The notes below the pieces were generated by a model. The model did not search any database, had not been told where the DNA came from, and worked only from the letters and a program-made list of their open reading frames with translations. A stretch of DNA of 17,830 bases from Flavobacteriales bacterium (GTDB lineage Bacteria > Bacteroidota > Bacteroidia > Flavobacteriales > Flavobacteriaceae), in contig JALVDN010000025.1 of NCBI GenBank assembly GCA_027008965.1, positions 1 through 17,830 on the forward strand, read 5' to 3'. The position numbers and the translations under genes were made by a program. Shown piece after piece: positions 1 to 8,131 of the stretch (positions within the stretch are counted from its first letter, which is position 1; every line of letters begins with the position of its first letter).

Positions 1-273
1 TTTTTCCCACGGGATCTCATACATTTTATTGTAGAGAGAAGCCACGCTTTTGATGTTCCTTAGATGAGCAATGGGGCGCAAAACTCGTAGTGCGGTTCGT
101 AGTTTTAAATTGGCTTTATACAAAAATCCGAGATCACCGTAAAATTCCACCGCTCTTATCAAAGTGCGGGGTTTTTGTCCGCCCAGTTCCAACACTTCTT
201 TTGCCAACACTTTTTCCAGGCCTTTAAAAGTGGTGGCAATCATCTTAAAATTTCCTTCGGGTATTTTTTTCAT
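1..273 (-). CDS. THUMP-domain class I SAM-dependent RNA methyltransferase (RlmL/YpsC type), N-terminal fragment
   Basis: This is the first 91 codons of a minus-strand gene that runs off the left edge. The translation begins MKKIPEGNFKMIATTFKGLE and contains YKANLKLRTALRVLRPIAHL. This matches the N-terminal ferredoxin-like/THUMP part of the RlmL/YpsC family, which methylates a guanine of 23S rRNA using SAM; the residues visible here belong to substrate binding. The catalytic methyltransferase domain lies outside the window, so the exact target cannot be decided. The ATG at 273 overlaps the TGA of the upstream sanA-like gene as ATGA, which supports this start and translational coupling. An in-frame ATG at 243 is the alternative start. 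Confidence 0.8.
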   Translation of the reverse strand, partial: MKKIPEGNFKMIATTFKGLEKVLAKEVLELGGQKPRTLIRAVEFYGDLGFLYKANLKLRTALRVLRPIAHLRNIKSVASLYNKMYEIPWEK

Positions 274-902
274 CCGATTTTGATTTTTTCGCCCAAATAT
301 TTGGGTTGTTTACCGGTTAAAACATCCCATACGGCAAGTGCCCGTGCAAACATTTCCCGGACTAAAATTTTTAATCGGCTTTTCCCGCCCGGAGACTTGG
401 CTTTATATCCGATAATTTCCATATTATTTTTTCTTCCGATGAAAATAGCTCGACGAATGTGAAAATCTTGCGAAATGACCAATAAGGTATCCAAACCGAA
501 AACTTTTTTGGCTCTCAAAACGGAGTCATAGGTCCTGAACCCTGCATAATCCAACACAATTTTATCGGCCGGAATGCCGCTTTTTATTAAATCTTTTTTC
601 ATGGTTTCGGGTTCATTGTAATATTTGGTTGAATTATCGCCGGAGATAAGGATATAATCGATTTTCCCGTTTTTGTATAAATCTTCCGCGGCATGCAGCC
701 GGTATTTATAAAAAAGATTATGTGATTTTTTGACGGTATACTTGGATGTACCAAGTACCATTCCCACTTTTGTTTTGGGAACTTCTTGCAGGTTATCATA
801 AACATAGCGAGTGGTGTTGAAATGAATATAGAAATAGTTAATGATCAAAAAAACAAACAGCCCAAAAAAACTCTTTCTTAGAATGCGTAAAAATTTTTTC
901 AT
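270..902 (-). CDS. SanA/YdcF-like DUF218 membrane-anchored protein
   Basis: A 210-residue protein with one N-terminal membrane segment (about residues 9-27) followed by a soluble DUF218 domain, presumably periplasmic. Family motifs seen are VLGTSK (about 49-54), ISGDNS followed by YNEP (about 86-98), DYAGFRTYDS (about 118-127) and SQDFHIRRA (about 144-152). E. coli SanA, of similar length, affects envelope permeability and vancomycin resistance; the biochemical activity of the family is not settled. The frame could start at a GTG six bases upstream, but the ATG at 902 is preferred. It lies 52 nt downstream of the carbamate kinase stop and overlaps the next gene by 4 nt, so the three are probably co-transcribed. 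Family assignment is strong; the role here is inferred. Confidence 0.85.
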   Translation of the reverse strand: MKKFLRILRKSFFGLFVFLIINYFYIHFNTTRYVYDNLQEVPKTKVGMVLGTSKYTVKKSHNLFYKYRLHAAEDLYKNGKIDYILISGDNSTKYYNEPETMKKDLIKSGIPADKIVLDYAGFRTYDSVLRAKKVFGLDTLLVISQDFHIRRAIFIGRKNNMEIIGYKAKSPGGKSRLKILVREMFARALAVWDVLTGKQPKYLGEKIKIG

Positions 903-954
903 CACCACTTTTTGCTACGGACTTGATGCAATATAACCAAAATCCTGCAGGAAA

Positions 955-1902
955 TCAGGGTAAAATAACAGTTCCTTTTCCGTTTTTGAGCCCTTGAAAA
1001 TCAGTTATAATGGAAGGTTGCCCGGACTGTTCGGTAAATTTCTTGGCAGCCAACACTTTGGGGAGCATATTTCCCTCTCCAAAGGCTTTTTGTGCAATCC
1101 ATTTGTCTAACTCTTTCACACTCACTTCATACAAAGCTTGCTGTTGAGGAGTTCCATAGTGTATATAAACGTTCGGAACGTCGGTTAGAATGATAAAACT
1201 TGAAGCTTGAATATCTTCCGCCAAAACCGAAGACGCCAAATCTTTGTCAATAACCGCTTCCACCGGCCGGTATTTTCCGTTTTTATGCACAACGGAAATA
1301 CCCCCACCCCCTGCAGCGATGACTACAAAATCATTTTCCAACAATTGTTTAACCGCATCTATATTGACAATTTTTTGAGGGACGGGCGAAGGCACAACCC
1401 TGCGCCATCCTTTTTCTCCGCTTTTAATTTCTTCTTTGAAAACCCATTTTTTTTCGGACTGAAATCTTTCTACGTCTTCCCAATCATAATAAGTCACTCC
1501 AACTCTTTTAACGGGATTTTGAAAAGCCGGATCATCTTCGCTCACTTCAACCATACTGACAAGTGAGGCAACCGGAATATTTTTTTTGCGTTCCATGGCT
1601 AAATTCCGCCATTCACTTTCTATCAAATAGCCGATTTCTCCTTGCGTATCCGCCACCAGGACGTCAAGCGGATAAACGGGTGTGTCATACACTTGTTTGC
1701 CGGCGTCTTCTTTCAATAGATGAACCCCTACTTGCGGGCCGTTTCCATGGGTGATAACCAGACGTTTACCTTGTTCAACCAACGGGAAAATATTTTTAAG
1801 CGCTTGGCGGACATTGACACGCATTTCTTCAATTTCACCTTTTTGTCCTCGTTTAACCAATGCATTTCCTCCCAGAGCTACTACAACAATATCTTTATTC
1901 AT
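955..1902 (-). CDS. arcC: carbamate kinase
   Basis: A 315-residue protein of the usual length for carbamate kinase, a cytoplasmic amino-acid-kinase-fold enzyme that interconverts carbamoyl phosphate plus ADP with carbamate plus ATP. Seen motifs are ALGGNAL (9-15), THGNGPQVG (51-59), the glycine-rich AAGGGGISV (196-204) and EAVIDKDLAS (215-224), all typical of the family. Its ATG at 1902 is 59 nt downstream of the barrel-protein stop. No arginine deiminase, ornithine carbamoyltransferase or arginine/ornithine antiporter is adjacent, so it is not part of a visible ADI operon. It could drain carbamoyl phosphate from another catabolic route or supply it from ammonia; the sequence does not say which. 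Confidence 0.93.
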   Translation of the reverse strand: MNKDIVVVALGGNALVKRGQKGEIEEMRVNVRQALKNIFPLVEQGKRLVITHGNGPQVGVHLLKEDAGKQVYDTPVYPLDVLVADTQGEIGYLIESEWRNLAMERKKNIPVASLVSMVEVSEDDPAFQNPVKRVGVTYYDWEDVERFQSEKKWVFKEEIKSGEKGWRRVVPSPVPQKIVNIDAVKQLLENDFVVIAAGGGGISVVHKNGKYRPVEAVIDKDLASSVLAEDIQASSFIILTDVPNVYIHYGTPQQQALYEVSVKELDKWIAQKAFGEGNMLPKVLAAKKFTEQSGQPSIITDFQGLKNGKGTVILP

Positions 1903-1961
1903 ATCATTTGAAATTTAAAGGGACACAAAAAAAGGAAATTTTGATGAAAACGCCAAAAACT

Positions 1962-3593
1962 TTAAAATGAATACATTGCGCCGGCCATCACCCTAAATCC
2001 GAATACGGGATAAGCATGATAAAGTTGATAATTATTATTCAGCAGATTATTCCCTTCAGCAAATATTCTAACCTGTTTACTCCATACATAATCCAAGCGT
2101 AGGTTTAAGTCGGTAAAAGCATTGGCTTTCAGCACTGTATTGCCTTGTGAATAGTAACGCGGCCCGACATAAAAAGTTTGGGTTTGAAAACGGAATTTTC
2201 CTGCATGAAATCTCAATAACCAAGAGAGTTTATACTCGGATTTGTTCCAAGCTTTGGTTGCAGTGGAAGGATTGTATTGATAGTAATCAAACAAAATTTT
2301 GGTTTCAAATTTCTCGGGAACCACATAGGACAAAGAAGGTGAGAAATAATAGTAATCCATAGAAGTATCATAAACGGGTGAAAGCGCCAATCCGTCGGGT
2401 GAGGAATTCAAATTCATTAACAAAGCGTTCTTTTCGTTGGCTACCCCCAATCGCAAGTCATAAACCACTCTTCCGCCTATGTTTCCTTTAAAACCTCCGA
2501 AAAAATGATAGGTTATCAAAGAAGGCAATAAAGGAACATTGGGATAGATATAAATACTTTCGTTCAAAAGATTTGAATAAGCATGATTTTTTAATCCTCC
2601 TTCATAATTCAAGTAAACGGTTAAAAGTTCATAAATCATATGATACTGAACTGATATTTCCGGGAAAAATTGAAAATTCTCGTATAAATCTTCTCTGTTT
2701 TGATAATACAAGGCGGCTCCAACGTTGAATAAAAATCTTTCTCTTTCGAATTGAACGGAAGGAGTTAGTGAAACAAAGTTGTTGTTATAGCTTCCGGTTT
2801 GATTATTTCCATTAACCCATCCCGCATGCAAAGGAACTTTTAAAGAAAGACCGGATATTGGAAATTCGGGAGAAATATTAAAATCCAAAACATGTTCTTG
2901 CAAAGCCGAAGGACCGGCAAGAAAATTATAATTCAACCCTATTTCACGAACATTAAAATCGTCTATACTGAGTTTATTATCCCATCCTATCCGGTGAAAA
3001 TGAAAAGGCGAATTTACCTTTGAAAAAGGCAGAAGGGTATCTCTGTATAACGAGTTTTTCAAGTTATATGAAATTTGTCCGGTGTATGTAAGTTTATCTC
3101 CTTCACCGATGATGTCACCGTGTAGATTCAAATCTGTCAAACGGTTAAAACTCAAAGTATCCAATGAAGATGGGCCGTTATAAAAAAAATTAACACCCGC
3201 TCCTGCTTTCCACACATCCGAAAGTTCATGCAGATAGTGTCCTTGCAAACGCAATGATTTTCTGTTTCCTACGGAAAAAGCAACGTAACCGTCTCGGGGT
3301 TGAAAACTTTCTCTTTGAACCAACGGGCGAACCAATTTTCCTTGCTCCGCCATATAAGTGGATACGGCTTGTATTTCCAACGGATTATATTCCACCGGCC
3401 GTTTTTCAAAGCTTTCATCTGAAATAACCGGGGGATTTATTTCCATTTTATCGGCGTCTTTCACGGTGGGTTGATAAGATTTAGTCACCGTCACGGTTTC
3501 TGACGCTATGCTGTCCCTTTTTTTCTGTCCCCATGCAACAAAAGGAATCAAAACAGCCAAAATCCAATAGTTATATGTTTTGTTTAATCTCAT
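1962..3593 (-). CDS. outer-membrane beta-barrel protein (TonB-receptor-like, plugless), partner of the TPR protein
   Basis: With the preferred ATG at 3593 the protein has 543 residues and begins with a good Sec signal peptide (MRLNKTYNYWILAVLIPFVAWG, cleaved before QKK). A frame-opening ATG at 3620 would add nine residues, overlap the upstream gene and give an overlong n-region, so it is less likely. The mature N-terminus has a short conserved-looking segment (ETVTVTKSYQPTVKDADK) and the remainder alternates polar and aromatic residues as in a transmembrane beta-barrel, ending in aromatic ...AGAMYSF, the usual barrel-assembly signal. No plug domain is evident. It starts 1 nt after the TPR gene's stop, so the two are co-translated and probably work together in the envelope. 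The precise function is unknown. Confidence 0.75.
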   Translation of the reverse strand: MRLNKTYNYWILAVLIPFVAWGQKKRDSIASETVTVTKSYQPTVKDADKMEINPPVISDESFEKRPVEYNPLEIQAVSTYMAEQGKLVRPLVQRESFQPRDGYVAFSVGNRKSLRLQGHYLHELSDVWKAGAGVNFFYNGPSSLDTLSFNRLTDLNLHGDIIGEGDKLTYTGQISYNLKNSLYRDTLLPFSKVNSPFHFHRIGWDNKLSIDDFNVREIGLNYNFLAGPSALQEHVLDFNISPEFPISGLSLKVPLHAGWVNGNNQTGSYNNNFVSLTPSVQFERERFLFNVGAALYYQNREDLYENFQFFPEISVQYHMIYELLTVYLNYEGGLKNHAYSNLLNESIYIYPNVPLLPSLITYHFFGGFKGNIGGRVVYDLRLGVANEKNALLMNLNSSPDGLALSPVYDTSMDYYYFSPSLSYVVPEKFETKILFDYYQYNPSTATKAWNKSEYKLSWLLRFHAGKFRFQTQTFYVGPRYYSQGNTVLKANAFTDLNLRLDYVWSKQVRIFAEGNNLLNNNYQLYHAYPVFGFRVMAGAMYSF

Positions 3594-3594
3594 C

Positions 3595-6582
3595 TTATTG
3601 ATTTTTTGAAGTATCTTCATTTTTTATTTCGTTCAATAAATGTTGTGCTTCTTGAATTATTTCAGGATATTTATCAAAACGTTTAATAATATTTTCCAAG
3701 ATATAAGTGGCATTAAATAAATCGCCCTTGGCTCGCATATTTTTAGCCATCACAATCAAAGCTTTTCCGCCCCAATATTTTTTGGAAGGATATTTTTTTG
3801 ATAGTGCGGCAATGGTTTTATTGGATTTGTCATATTGACCATCTTTATGTTCAAACAAGGCTTTATGATACATAGCCTCGGCGGCAATGGACGGATTGGA
3901 ACTTTTGGTCAGTTTGTTATACAGTTCTTTGGCGGTTACATCATCCCCGTTTTTCACGGCGGCGCGGGCCAAAATCGATTCGGCTTCTTCTTTCATCCGG
4001 GCACTGGCTTTGGGATGATTCAACACTTTTTGGGCATAAGCCATAGCTTGCAAATCATCACCCTTCTGTTCATATATTTTCATCAAGTTGGAAATGGAAA
4101 AGAGTATATCATCATCGGTTTGGGCCAAATCTTCCAATTTTTCCAAATGTTTAAGCGCTTGGTCGTCTCTTCCGTGTTTTAAATCTTCCAACGCCAAATA
4201 GCGAAGCGCTTCTACGGTGTATTCGTTTTCCGGTTCTCCGGCTATTTTTTCATAGTAGGCATAGGCTTTATTTTTTTCTCCTTTTTGATCATGAATTTTG
4301 GCCAGGTAGCGATATGCTTTGACCTTGTATATGCCTTGCGGGAATTTTTTCAAATAGGTTTCAAATGCTTTTTGTGCCGCATCCCGGTTTTGCTCAAAAT
4401 ATTTTTGTTCGGCGGCTTCAAAAATTTCGTTTTCCAGTCCGGAAGTTTCCACATTCAGTCCTTTCACGCCTTTGATAAAGGCCAAATATTCATCAATGTT
4501 GTTTTCATCAATGTAAATATTTTTCAGGTAGTCGGTGGCCTCCAATGCCTCCGGTGTTTGCGGATGGTTTTTGATGAGTTTTTTAAAGGTGGTTTTGGCC
4601 GGTTCATTACGGTTGGTATTGTAGTATGCCAATCCTTTTTTGAGCAACGCAATAGGAATATACGGACTTTCCGGATGTTTGTTGATCAATATGTCAAAGG
4701 TTGAAACGGCATTGTTATATTGGCCTAAATTCAAATACGTATTGCCCAATTGATACAAGGCATCATCCGTAAGTGGCGACTTGGGATATTTGCGCAAAAA
4801 CTTTTTCAGTTCTTCTATTTTCTTTTTAGGCCGTGAAACAAATCCATAGCTCACCGCCTTTTGATAAAAAGCATAATCCGAGTTGTAGCCGGGCAATTGA
4901 ATGGCTTTGTTATAGGCTTCCATGGCTTGCCAATATTTTCTTGTGGCAAAATAGCTGTCGCCCAGTCTGAGCAAAGCATCTTTTTTAAGCTTGGCATCGG
5001 GAAAGTTATCTAAATATTGTTTGAAATAAGGAGCCGCCTTCTCATATTGTTTGAGTTTGAAATAAGTATATCCCATATTGTAGGGAAAAATCTTGTTTTC
5101 AAATACCAAATCCTCACCGGCTTGCAATTCATAAGCTTTATATTCGGTCAAAGCGTCCTCATATTTTCCCAGGCGATATAAACTTTCTGCCTTCCAAAAA
5201 ACGGCTTTATCACGATATTTTTTATCTTTTCCATGTTTCAACGACAAATCAAAATATTTGATAGCATCCTTGTATTTCCCTTCATTGAACAGTTCCATGC
5301 CTTTGAAAAAAGCCACTTTTTGATATTCGGGGCGGTCTTGCATTCTGTTGGCTTCCATAGCTTTCAAGGCCGCATCATAATTGCGTGATGTCAAATAGGA
5401 ACTCACCAATAAGTTTTTCAATTCATCCCGGCGGACACTCTCCGGAAAAGTTTGTAAATATCCCTTCACCGCATCATCTAACGTCTCATAAGGACTTCCG
5501 ATTTCATAGGCCAGTTTGATATATTGATACCATCCGTCTTCTTGGATTCGCTTGTCAAAATCCATTTCCGAAACTTTTTTGAAAGCGTTCAAGGCCTCGG
5601 CTTTGTTACCGGATTTCAAATAACATTTAGCCAAATGATAATAGGCATTTTGCGATAAAGCATCGTTTCCGCTTACGATTTTATTGAAGTAAGGAATGGC
5701 CTTTTCACAATCTCCTTTTTGGTAATAAGCAAAACCCAATTCATAATAATCCTTCGGCGCCCATTTTCCTTTCTTTCCCTTGTAGGCTTTCAAATAAGGA
5801 ATAGCCTTGTCATATTGACCCAAATTAAAATAAGAAGACCCGATGATTTTGGCCAATTCGGACTTCTCTTTTCCACGTGAGCGCTTATAAATTTTGAGTG
5901 CTTCCTCAATAGCTTTTTCAAATTGTCCGGAGCGGTAATACATGTCCGCATTATAGTAGGGAATATTTTTTTGGTAAGATTTTTTGTTTTTCACTTGAGA
6001 GAAATAGCGTTGCGCCTGCACCAAATTATTCTTCCGGTAGGCAATATATCCCAAATAATAACGCGCTTCATCACCATAACGCTCCGATTTTTCCAACGAC
6101 TTAAAAGCCCTTCGCGCTCGTGATAAATTCCCCTCCTTCAACAAAATATAGCCTTCATAAAGCGATAGCCTCTCCCTGTCATCTTGGCTCAACTGATAAA
6201 CTTCCATATTATCAATCAATTCCCGGACCTTGTCCAAACGGTTTTGCGCAAAATAATAATCCACCGCGTGCATCATCACCACATTCCGGTAGGGCGAATA
6301 AGGATATCGGTTCAAATAAGCTTGCACACGCCCGGGAACATCAGGCTGTCCGGTCTGCACGGCAATTTCCAGCAAATAAAAATCCACATCTTCTTTGAAT
6401 TTATCCGTTTCGGGCTGTTTTTTCAAAGCCTCAAAAATTTCCCGTGAAGCCCGGTAATTCCGGTTTTCAAACAAACGCACCCCTTCGTCATACCGGTCCG
6501 TAACCGATTGATGCACATACGGAACCTGGGCCTGCATCATGGCCATCAAAAAAAGCAACCCCGATAGAAAGCGAAATTTCAT
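3595..6582 (-). CDS. large periplasmic tetratricopeptide-repeat protein
   Basis: A 995-residue protein with a signal peptide (about 1-18, cleavage before QVPYVHQS) followed almost entirely by TPR-like helical repeats. Diagnostic repeat pieces include YFNLGQYDKAIPYLKAY, YYELGFAYYQKGDCEKAIPY, LYQLGNTYLNLGQYNNAV and YNMGYTYFKLKQYEKAAPYF, each with the G-x-Y/F...A pattern. No enzymatic domain or lipobox was seen, so it is probably soluble in the periplasm and acts as a scaffold for protein contacts. The next gene starts 1 nt after its stop and encodes an outer-membrane barrel. A likely promoter lies about 45 nt upstream. Such TPR/barrel pairs occur in flavobacteria, from memory of the group, but I cannot name a demonstrated function. 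Confidence 0.85.
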   Translation of the reverse strand: MKFRFLSGLLFLMAMMQAQVPYVHQSVTDRYDEGVRLFENRNYRASREIFEALKKQPETDKFKEDVDFYLLEIAVQTGQPDVPGRVQAYLNRYPYSPYRNVVMMHAVDYYFAQNRLDKVRELIDNMEVYQLSQDDRERLSLYEGYILLKEGNLSRARRAFKSLEKSERYGDEARYYLGYIAYRKNNLVQAQRYFSQVKNKKSYQKNIPYYNADMYYRSGQFEKAIEEALKIYKRSRGKEKSELAKIIGSSYFNLGQYDKAIPYLKAYKGKKGKWAPKDYYELGFAYYQKGDCEKAIPYFNKIVSGNDALSQNAYYHLAKCYLKSGNKAEALNAFKKVSEMDFDKRIQEDGWYQYIKLAYEIGSPYETLDDAVKGYLQTFPESVRRDELKNLLVSSYLTSRNYDAALKAMEANRMQDRPEYQKVAFFKGMELFNEGKYKDAIKYFDLSLKHGKDKKYRDKAVFWKAESLYRLGKYEDALTEYKAYELQAGEDLVFENKIFPYNMGYTYFKLKQYEKAAPYFKQYLDNFPDAKLKKDALLRLGDSYFATRKYWQAMEAYNKAIQLPGYNSDYAFYQKAVSYGFVSRPKKKIEELKKFLRKYPKSPLTDDALYQLGNTYLNLGQYNNAVSTFDILINKHPESPYIPIALLKKGLAYYNTNRNEPAKTTFKKLIKNHPQTPEALEATDYLKNIYIDENNIDEYLAFIKGVKGLNVETSGLENEIFEAAEQKYFEQNRDAAQKAFETYLKKFPQGIYKVKAYRYLAKIHDQKGEKNKAYAYYEKIAGEPENEYTVEALRYLALEDLKHGRDDQALKHLEKLEDLAQTDDDILFSISNLMKIYEQKGDDLQAMAYAQKVLNHPKASARMKEEAESILARAAVKNGDDVTAKELYNKLTKSSNPSIAAEAMYHKALFEHKDGQYDKSNKTIAALSKKYPSKKYWGGKALIVMAKNMRAKGDLFNATYILENIIKRFDKYPEIIQEAQHLLNEIKNEDTSKNQ

Positions 6583-6627
6583 ACAATCAAATTTTTATGG
6601 ATGATACTATAACGCTCTAAAGATAAT

Positions 6628-6653
6628 CAAAAGTATATTCACTCGCCAGACAA
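6628..6653 (-). promoter_or_regulatory. probable Bacteroidota-type promoter of the TPR operon
   Basis: On the minus strand 6635-6628 reads TACTTTTG, a full match to the Bacteroidota -7 element TAnnTTTG. A TTG at 6653-6651 could serve as the -33 element, but the 15-nt spacing is short compared with the usual range. Transcription would begin near 6622, about 40 nt before the TPR start codon. Confidence 0.45.
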
Positions 6654-6690
6654 TAAAAAACAAATTGAAAGAAAACATTTTATAAAAATT

Positions 6691-6965
6691 CCGGGAGCCC
6701 CTGTGGGTCTCCCTCCATGCCTCCGGGAGCCAAAGGCTTCCCGGTCAACAAATCCGACACACACGCCTTTGTCTCCCTCCGGACTTCGCAAGCCGGCCCG
6801 CCTCCGCTAACGCTCCGGCGGGCGTCTTGCTCCGTGACGCCTCCAAGCCCTTCGCCCTTCGCTTCGCTCCGGGCTCCGGTCTTTTCGGCGGGCCGGTGAG
6901 CCGGACAAAGCCGTCTCACCTCATGCGGCGGGAGAGCCTGCGTCAAGGCTTGTCTCCCCGCCGGA
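6691..6965. repeat. GC-rich structured intergenic repeat, copy A
   Basis: A strongly GC-rich stretch in an otherwise AT-rich intergenic region (6583-6979), lying between dprA and the TPR gene. It is built of hairpins: about 6723-6745 (CCGGGAGCC/GGCTTCCCGG), 6797-6824 (GCCCGCC/GGCGGGC), 6895-6920 (GGTGAG/CTCACC) and 6924-6962 (GGCGGGAGAGCC/GGCTTGTCTCCCCGCC). The blocks 6893-6965 and 6691-6713 recur, inverted and in the same order, at 16658-16730 and 16859-16881; the 73-nt block differs at about four positions and the 23-nt block at three. Short open frames across it are by-products of base composition. Nothing else is seen in 6583-6979 apart from the promoter. Confidence 0.8.
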
Positions 6966-6979
6966 TTAAATGTTTTTAA

Positions 6980-8089
6980 CTACAACACCCTAAACCTCTT
7001 CCCCGGAAGCGATTGCACCACACCGTTGAGCTCCATCATCATCAGCAGTTGAGCCGTTTTGGAAACAGGCATTTGAACCGACAGGGCAATAATATCCAAA
7101 TGCTCGGGCCCTTGCCGTGAAAGGAAATCATAAATGCTTTGTTCGTCTGCGCTTAAATCTTTAAAAACGCTTGTTTGCACCGGCCGCGATGAAGTTTCCG
7201 GTTCTTTTTCGGGTTTTTTCCACCGGAGGGTTTCGGGAATTTGGCGCGGTTCAAGCAAAGCTTGAGCTATGTTTTTTCTAATTAGTTCATTACATCCCAT
7301 GCTATAAACGTCATCTATTCTTCCCGGAACGGCAAACACTTCCCGGTTATAAGAAAAAGCCATTTCGGCTGTGGTCAATGATCCGCCCTTGATACCCGAT
7401 TCCACCACCACCGTTCCGTCACTGATGCCGGCCACAATACGATTGCGCTTCACAAAAAAACGCGGATCGGTTTTTTCATACGACCAATATTCGGTCAAAA
7501 TAACCCCGTTTTCCACAATTCTGTCCGCCAATTTTTGATTGGCCTGCGGATAAATCTGTGTGAATGATGTCCCCATCACCGCGATGGTTTTCAACCCCGC
7601 GTCCAAGGCTTTTTGATGGGATTCGGTGTCCACCCCGTAGGCCATTCCGCTCACAATAACCGGATCATATGCTTGTATTCCGTCAATGATTTTGTGAACA
7701 CTTTTTTTCCCATAAGAAGTCATCATCCTTGTGCCAACCATTGAAAGGCTTTGACGGGCCGACAAAATTTTATTTGCTCCTTTAGAAAACAAAATAACAG
7801 GCATATCCGGAACATATTTTAATTTCATCGGGTAATCCGCATCCAAAAACGATAAAATCCCGATATTGTTTCGTTGGGCATAATTCATTTCCTCTTCGGC
7901 CAAATGAAAAAGATTAAAATTTTTTATTTCGGAGGCAATGATTTTCCCCGAAATCTTTTCCAAATCTTTCTTTTGGGCTTTGAAAACATTTTCAGCCGTT
8001 TCAAAAACACGCAACAATTGTTTGATTTTGATACTCCCCAATCCTTTGACACGGGTGAGTGACATCAGAAAAAACAAGTCGTCCTTCAA
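6980..8089 (-). CDS. dprA: DNA-processing protein DprA
   Basis: A 369-residue DprA/Smf protein. DprA is cytoplasmic, binds incoming single-stranded DNA during natural transformation and loads RecA. Seen are an N-terminal helix-hairpin-helix-like segment (about 9-45, TRVKGLGSIKIKQLL), the Rossmann core with SMVGTR (116-121), SGMAYGVDTESHQKAL (147-162), FVKRNRIVAGIS (212-223), GGSLTTAEMA (235-244), FAVPG (252-256) and GCNELI (265-270), and a C-terminal winged-helix domain (about 310-369). The frame opens with TTG at 8089; the first ATG is at 8065 and would remove eight residues (up to ...LFFL) that align with the family N-terminus, so the TTG start is preferred, with moderate confidence. It diverges from the processing protease gene over 42 bp. 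Downstream lies a GC-rich repeat. Confidence 0.95.
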   Translation of the reverse strand: MKDDLFFLMSLTRVKGLGSIKIKQLLRVFETAENVFKAQKKDLEKISGKIIASEIKNFNLFHLAEEEMNYAQRNNIGILSFLDADYPMKLKYVPDMPVILFSKGANKILSARQSLSMVGTRMMTSYGKKSVHKIIDGIQAYDPVIVSGMAYGVDTESHQKALDAGLKTIAVMGTSFTQIYPQANQKLADRIVENGVILTEYWSYEKTDPRFFVKRNRIVAGISDGTVVVESGIKGGSLTTAEMAFSYNREVFAVPGRIDDVYSMGCNELIRKNIAQALLEPRQIPETLRWKKPEKEPETSSRPVQTSVFKDLSADEQSIYDFLSRQGPEHLDIIALSVQMPVSKTAQLLMMMELNGVVQSLPGKRFRVL

Positions 8090-8104
8090 GCTTAAAAGTT
8101 TTTT

Positions 8105-8112
8105 TATATTTG
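8105..8112 (+). promoter_or_regulatory. possible -7 element for the protease-exchanger operon
   Basis: TATATTTG fits TAnnTTTG and sits 19 nt before the protease ATG in the 42-bp divergent spacer. No TTG is present at the expected -33 distance, so this is a partial match only. Confidence 0.35.
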
Positions 8113-8131
8113 GCTAAAATAAAGAAAATTT

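Noticed and set aside
4285..4704. Antisense frame of 139 codons in the TPR gene
   Set aside because: Phe/Ile-rich shadow of Lys/Asn-rich coding sequence in the TPR protein.
6680..6946. Open frames of 60-90 codons on both strands across GC-rich repeat copy A
   Set aside because: They are rich in Arg, Gly, Pro and Ala, lie wholly in hairpin-rich repeated DNA, and have no domain pattern. GC-rich sequence lacks stop codons by chance.
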